Shown piece by piece: positions 62,301 to 64,000 of a stretch of DNA of 64,000 nucleotides. Below the pieces are notes generated by a model. That model was not told the origin of the DNA. It made no database searches and saw nothing but the letters and a program-made list of their open reading frames with translations. The translations under genes were made by a program, and so were the position numbers. How positions within the stretch are numbered: the stretch's first letter is position 1; each line of letters starts with the position of its first letter. Origin of the DNA: Flavobacteriaceae bacterium (GTDB lineage Bacteria; Bacteroidota; Bacteroidia; Flavobacteriales; Flavobacteriaceae); NCBI GenBank assembly GCA_027490305.1, contig JAIXYI010000069.1, positions 47,331 to 111,330 on the forward strand, in the 5' to 3' direction.

Positions 62301-64000
62301 AGTGCCGCAACGGGTGGAAACCTATTGGCGGCCAATACGGCGGTCACGACAGGCACCACTTACTATGCTTCGCAAAGCAACGGCACCTGCGAATCACCGA
62401 CCCGATTGGCGGTGACCGCTACTGCCACTCCATTACCTACAGCCAGCGCGACGCAGACGTTCTGCACGGGTGCAACGGTGGCCAACCTCCAGGCGACCGG
62501 AACGGCGTTGAAATGGTACAACGTAGCGGCGAACGGCACAGCATTGACAGGTGCCACGGTATTGGTTGCAGGAACCTATTATGTAAGCCAGACACTTAGC
62601 GGTTGCGAAAGCAGTCGCAGGGCCGTCACGGTTACGCTGACGCCAAAAGTCACGCCAACCTTTACTCAGGTAGCGGCGATTTGTTCAGGCGCGACCTTAT
62701 CGGCCTTGCCAACGACATCGAATAACGCTATTACAGGAACGTGGTCACCGGCGTTGAACAATACCACGACTACGACTTATACGTTTACACCGGGTGCTAA
62801 CCAGTGCGCGAACACGACGACGATGACCATCACGGTCAACCCAGTTGTGACTCCGACGTTCACGCAGGTAGCCGCGATTTGTTCAGGTGCGACTTTGTCG
62901 GCTCTTCCAACAACATCGAATAACGGCATTACAGGAACATGGTCGCCGGCGTTGAACAATACCACGACGACTACGTATACGTTTACGCCAAGTGTAGGTC
63001 AGTGTGCGACGACGCGTACGATGACGATTACGGTGAATCCTAAAGTGACACCGACATTCACACAAGTAGCGGCGATTTGTTCAGGAGCGACGTTATCGGC
63101 TTTGCCAACGACATCGAATAACGGCATTACAGGAACATGGTCACCGGCTTTGAATAACACGGCGACGACTACGTATACGTTTACACCAAGCGCTAACCAG
63201 TGTGCGAACACGACAACGATGACCATTACGGTCAACCCAATCGTAACACCGACGTTCACACAAGTAGCGGCTATTTGTTCCGGAGCGACGTTGTCAGCAT
63301 TGCCAACCACCTCGAATAACGGCATTACCGGAACCTGGTCACCGGCGTTGAATAACACCGCAACGACTACGTATACGTTTACACCATCAGCCAACCAGTG
63401 TGCGAACACGACAACGATGACCATCACGGTCAACCCAATCGTGACACCGACATTCACACAAGTAGCGGCGATTTGTTCAGGTGCGACTTTGTCGGCTCTT
63501 CCAACAACATCGAATAACGGCATTACAGGAACATGGTCACCGGCGTTGAACAATACCACGACGACTACGTATACGTTTACGCCAAGTGTAGGTCAGTGTG
63601 CGACGACACGTACGATGACGATTACGGTGAATCCTAAAGTGACACCGACGTTCACACAAGTAGCGGCTATCTGTTCAGGTGCAACATTATCGGCCTTGCC
63701 AACGACATCGAATAACGGCATTACAGGAACGTGGTCACCGGCATTGAACAATACGGCGACGACTACGTATACCTTCACACCCGCGGCCAACCAGTGTGCG
63801 AACACGACGACGATGACGATTACCGTCAACCCGATCGTGACACCGACGTTCACGCAAGTAGCGGCTATCTGTTCAGGAGCTACGTTATCGGCCTTGCCAA
63901 CGACCTCGAATAACGCTATTACAGGAACCTGGTCACCGGCGTTGAACAATACGGCAACTACGACCTATACCTTCACACCAGGCGCTAACCAGTGTGCGAA
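59343..64000 (+). CDS. Giant secreted adhesin-like repeat protein (5' part)
   Basis: The frame is open from the ATG to the right edge (over 1550 codons). Signal peptide to FGQ (residue 23), then four copies of a Cys-bearing domain of about 105 residues (pattern LYPAT-x-YTP, WAGEY, TDYITIT, GTSPVVWSS, IRYYIH; start near 59400, 60036, 60660, 61590). These are interleaved with four fibronectin type III domains (near 59750, 60370, 60995, 61290). A SusE/F-like domain (61930-62200), two Ig-like domains (62205-62650) and the 198-bp repeat array follow. It resembles SprB-type T9SS adhesins; the C-terminal sorting domain is out of view. Confidence 0.9.
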   Translation, partial: MKLKITLFALWAVLFCIPTAFGQCVTGGLYPATNYTPVCTGTQEIVNTDCWAGEYAQINVLANNQYTFASSTATDYITITDGAGSTVYAFGTSPVVWSSNAVAGVIRYYIHKSAACVTENVGRIRYITCVAGGCGLPSALNITNITSNSARLNWTAPTSVPSVGYDCYVSTSNVAPTATTTPTGTVATNANNVSGMTASTTYYYWVRSNCNTTKSAWVAGGSFTTIAAQSCNGASYGLYPEATFTPVYSGNPEQIVADAWAGEYSNVNVLANKQYTFTSGVGTDYVTVTNATGTVVYATGTSPVIWSSGNVTGVIRYYLHADSACANDAADRQKWITATDACLSPTSLFSSNVASTSATLNWAGIGTPSGGYDYYISTSNTAPNDATTPSGNINNTTITVNAILNPSTTYYWWVRTNCGTTKSGWTGSATFTTLSAPGTGCTTGTLWPATTYTPQCTGSQELIVNNAYGGEYSNISVPNNYKRLTFASSVTTDFITITNATGTQVLAYGTTPVVYNVENAPVTLRYYIHTNSACGTQNVNRNRFITCDNTVCVSPISLTSSNVTSSGALLGWNFSVSPAANYDYYISTSNAVAPQYPTVATGSSSTTSASVSNLNPSTTYYYWVRSVCNATNKSNWVYGGSFTTLAAAVCNNPTSLSIANVTSNSAYVNFVDANPLPANGYQYYVSVTNVAPNSGTTPTGSLSGAGLANITGLNPSQTYYCWIRSLCATSTFGNWVSAGSFTTVGALTCNGTAGAFGLYPTTTYTVTNCNGANEVISPVSWAGEYTNVTVTSGKYYTFTSSVATDYITITNANGNVLLASGLSPVAWYSGTNTGTIRYFIHTNSSCGAEQVDRTRSISCATPVVGIVGTAASGWSTDVFMSTVDGITFTLNNYTLTTGEVKFRLNGAWDLNWGGTTFPTGTGIQNGQNIVVVGCTYNITFNLNTKAYTFTTTSTPPSAPTGTANQIVCNNPTLASFTVTGTNIKWYSAATGGNLLAANTAVTTGTTYYASQSNGTCESPTRLAVTATATPLPTASATQTFCTGATVANLQATGTALKWYNVAANGTALTGATVLVAGTYYVSQTLSGCESSRRAVTVTLTPKVTPTFTQVAAICSGATLSALPTTSNNAITGTWSPALNNTTTTTYTFTPGANQCANTTTMTITVNPVVTPTFTQVAAICSGATLSALPTTSNNGITGTWSPALNNTTTTTYTFTPSVGQCATTRTMTITVNPKVTPTFTQVAAICSGATLSALPTTSNNGITGTWSPALNNTATTTYTFTPSANQCANTTTMTITVNPIVTPTFTQVAAICSGATLSALPTTSNNGITGTWSPALNNTATTTYTFTPSANQCANTTTMTITVNPIVTPTFTQVAAICSGATLSALPTTSNNGITGTWSPALNNTTTTTYTFTPSVGQCATTRTMTITVNPKVTPTFTQVAAICSGATLSALPTTSNNGITGTWSPALNNTATTTYTFTPAANQCANTTTMTITVNPIVTPTFTQVAAICSGATLSALPTTSNNAITGTWSPALNNTATTTYTFTPGANQCA
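62652..64000 (+). repeat. 198-bp tandem repeat array encoding 66-residue units
   Basis: Seven in-frame units begin at 62652, 62850, 63048, 63246, 63444, 63642 and 63840; the last is cut by the window edge. Each starts TPTFTQVAAICSGATLSALP and ends with ITVNP plus two residues. Units fall into two types by the segment before the end, QCANTTTMT (type A) or QCATTRTMT (type B), in the order A B A A B A then A-like. DNA identity between units is very high by eye. Confidence 0.95.

Noticed and set aside
62777..63949. Several long open frames on the minus strand with repeated VVVFAHWL/VAPEQIAATCVN sequence
   Set aside because: They are the antisense of the 198-bp repeat. The repeat has no stop on that strand, so the frames repeat with it, while the plus-strand frame is continuous with the adhesin.
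62652..64000. CRISPR array
   Set aside because: Repeats are 198 bp, in frame, contiguous and protein-coding, with no unique spacers or cas genes.

Overview
This 64 kb window comes from the chromosome of a Bacteroidota bacterium, most likely a member of the Flavobacteriaceae. The evidence is Bacteroidota-type promoters (TAnnTTTG -7 boxes), Por/T9SS C-terminal sorting domains, TonB-dependent receptors, SusE/F-like and DUF4270 proteins, a GldH-like lipoprotein, a short AtpC, and atpD-atpC standing apart from the rest of the ATP synthase genes. Base composition looks near 50-55 % GC by eye, which is high for the family. Most genes are housekeeping genes. Accessory material is concentrated at the hip locus (39.9-41.5 kb), the lipid A/two-component cluster (52-58.9 kb) and the right-hand giant adhesin.

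Layout. 0-7.7 kb: the 5' end of an M13 peptidase, a Sco-type copper protein, then a metal-homeostasis island: feoA-feoB, an unknown exported protein and a 41-residue FeoB-associated Cys-rich protein. These converge on a DtxR/MntR regulator co-transcribed with an NRAMP-UspA fusion transporter, with a divergent outer-membrane protein across a palindromic operator. 7.7-14.7 kb: lycopene cyclase, dusB, an esterase, a GldH-like lipoprotein, a CYTH protein, DNA polymerase IV, a LOV-like PAS protein and an aldo/keto reductase. 14.7-24.5 kb (all minus strand): T9SS-sorted sugar dehydrogenase, DUF4139 protein, AsmA-like/GT51 fusion, radA, an esterase-like protein, a flippase-like membrane protein, panD and panC. 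24.6-35.6 kb (plus strand): a GT5-only starch synthase-like protein, DUF4270 lipoprotein, glmS, a TonB receptor paired with a GDSL lipoprotein, and atpD-atpC.

35.9-49.5 kb: transglutaminase, RIC iron-sulfur repair protein, YHS protein, DM13 lipoprotein with an outer-membrane protein, a three-gene hipB-hipS-hipT toxin-antitoxin locus with three evenly spaced operators, tRNA-Ser(GGA), an HTTM protein with ribF, a secreted metalloprotease and pth. 49.8-52 kb: rplY, prs, and tRNA-Leu(CAA) with a tandem duplication of its 3' end and terminator. 52-58.9 kb (minus strand): PAP2 phosphatase, EptA-like phosphoethanolamine transferase, response regulator, histidine kinase and TonB-type outer-membrane receptor, which read as an envelope-remodelling operon. 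59.3 kb to the end: a giant T9SS-type adhesin (incomplete) behind a structured leader, ending in a 198-bp repeat array that shows a three-unit higher-order pattern.

The strongest candidates for new biology are the HipBST-like locus with phased operators, the lipid A operon that ends in a TonB receptor, the structured leader and higher-order repeats of the adhesin, and several fused or catalytically altered proteins (AsmA-GT51, an esterase with Asp in the nucleophile elbow, a Cys-less LOV-like PAS).
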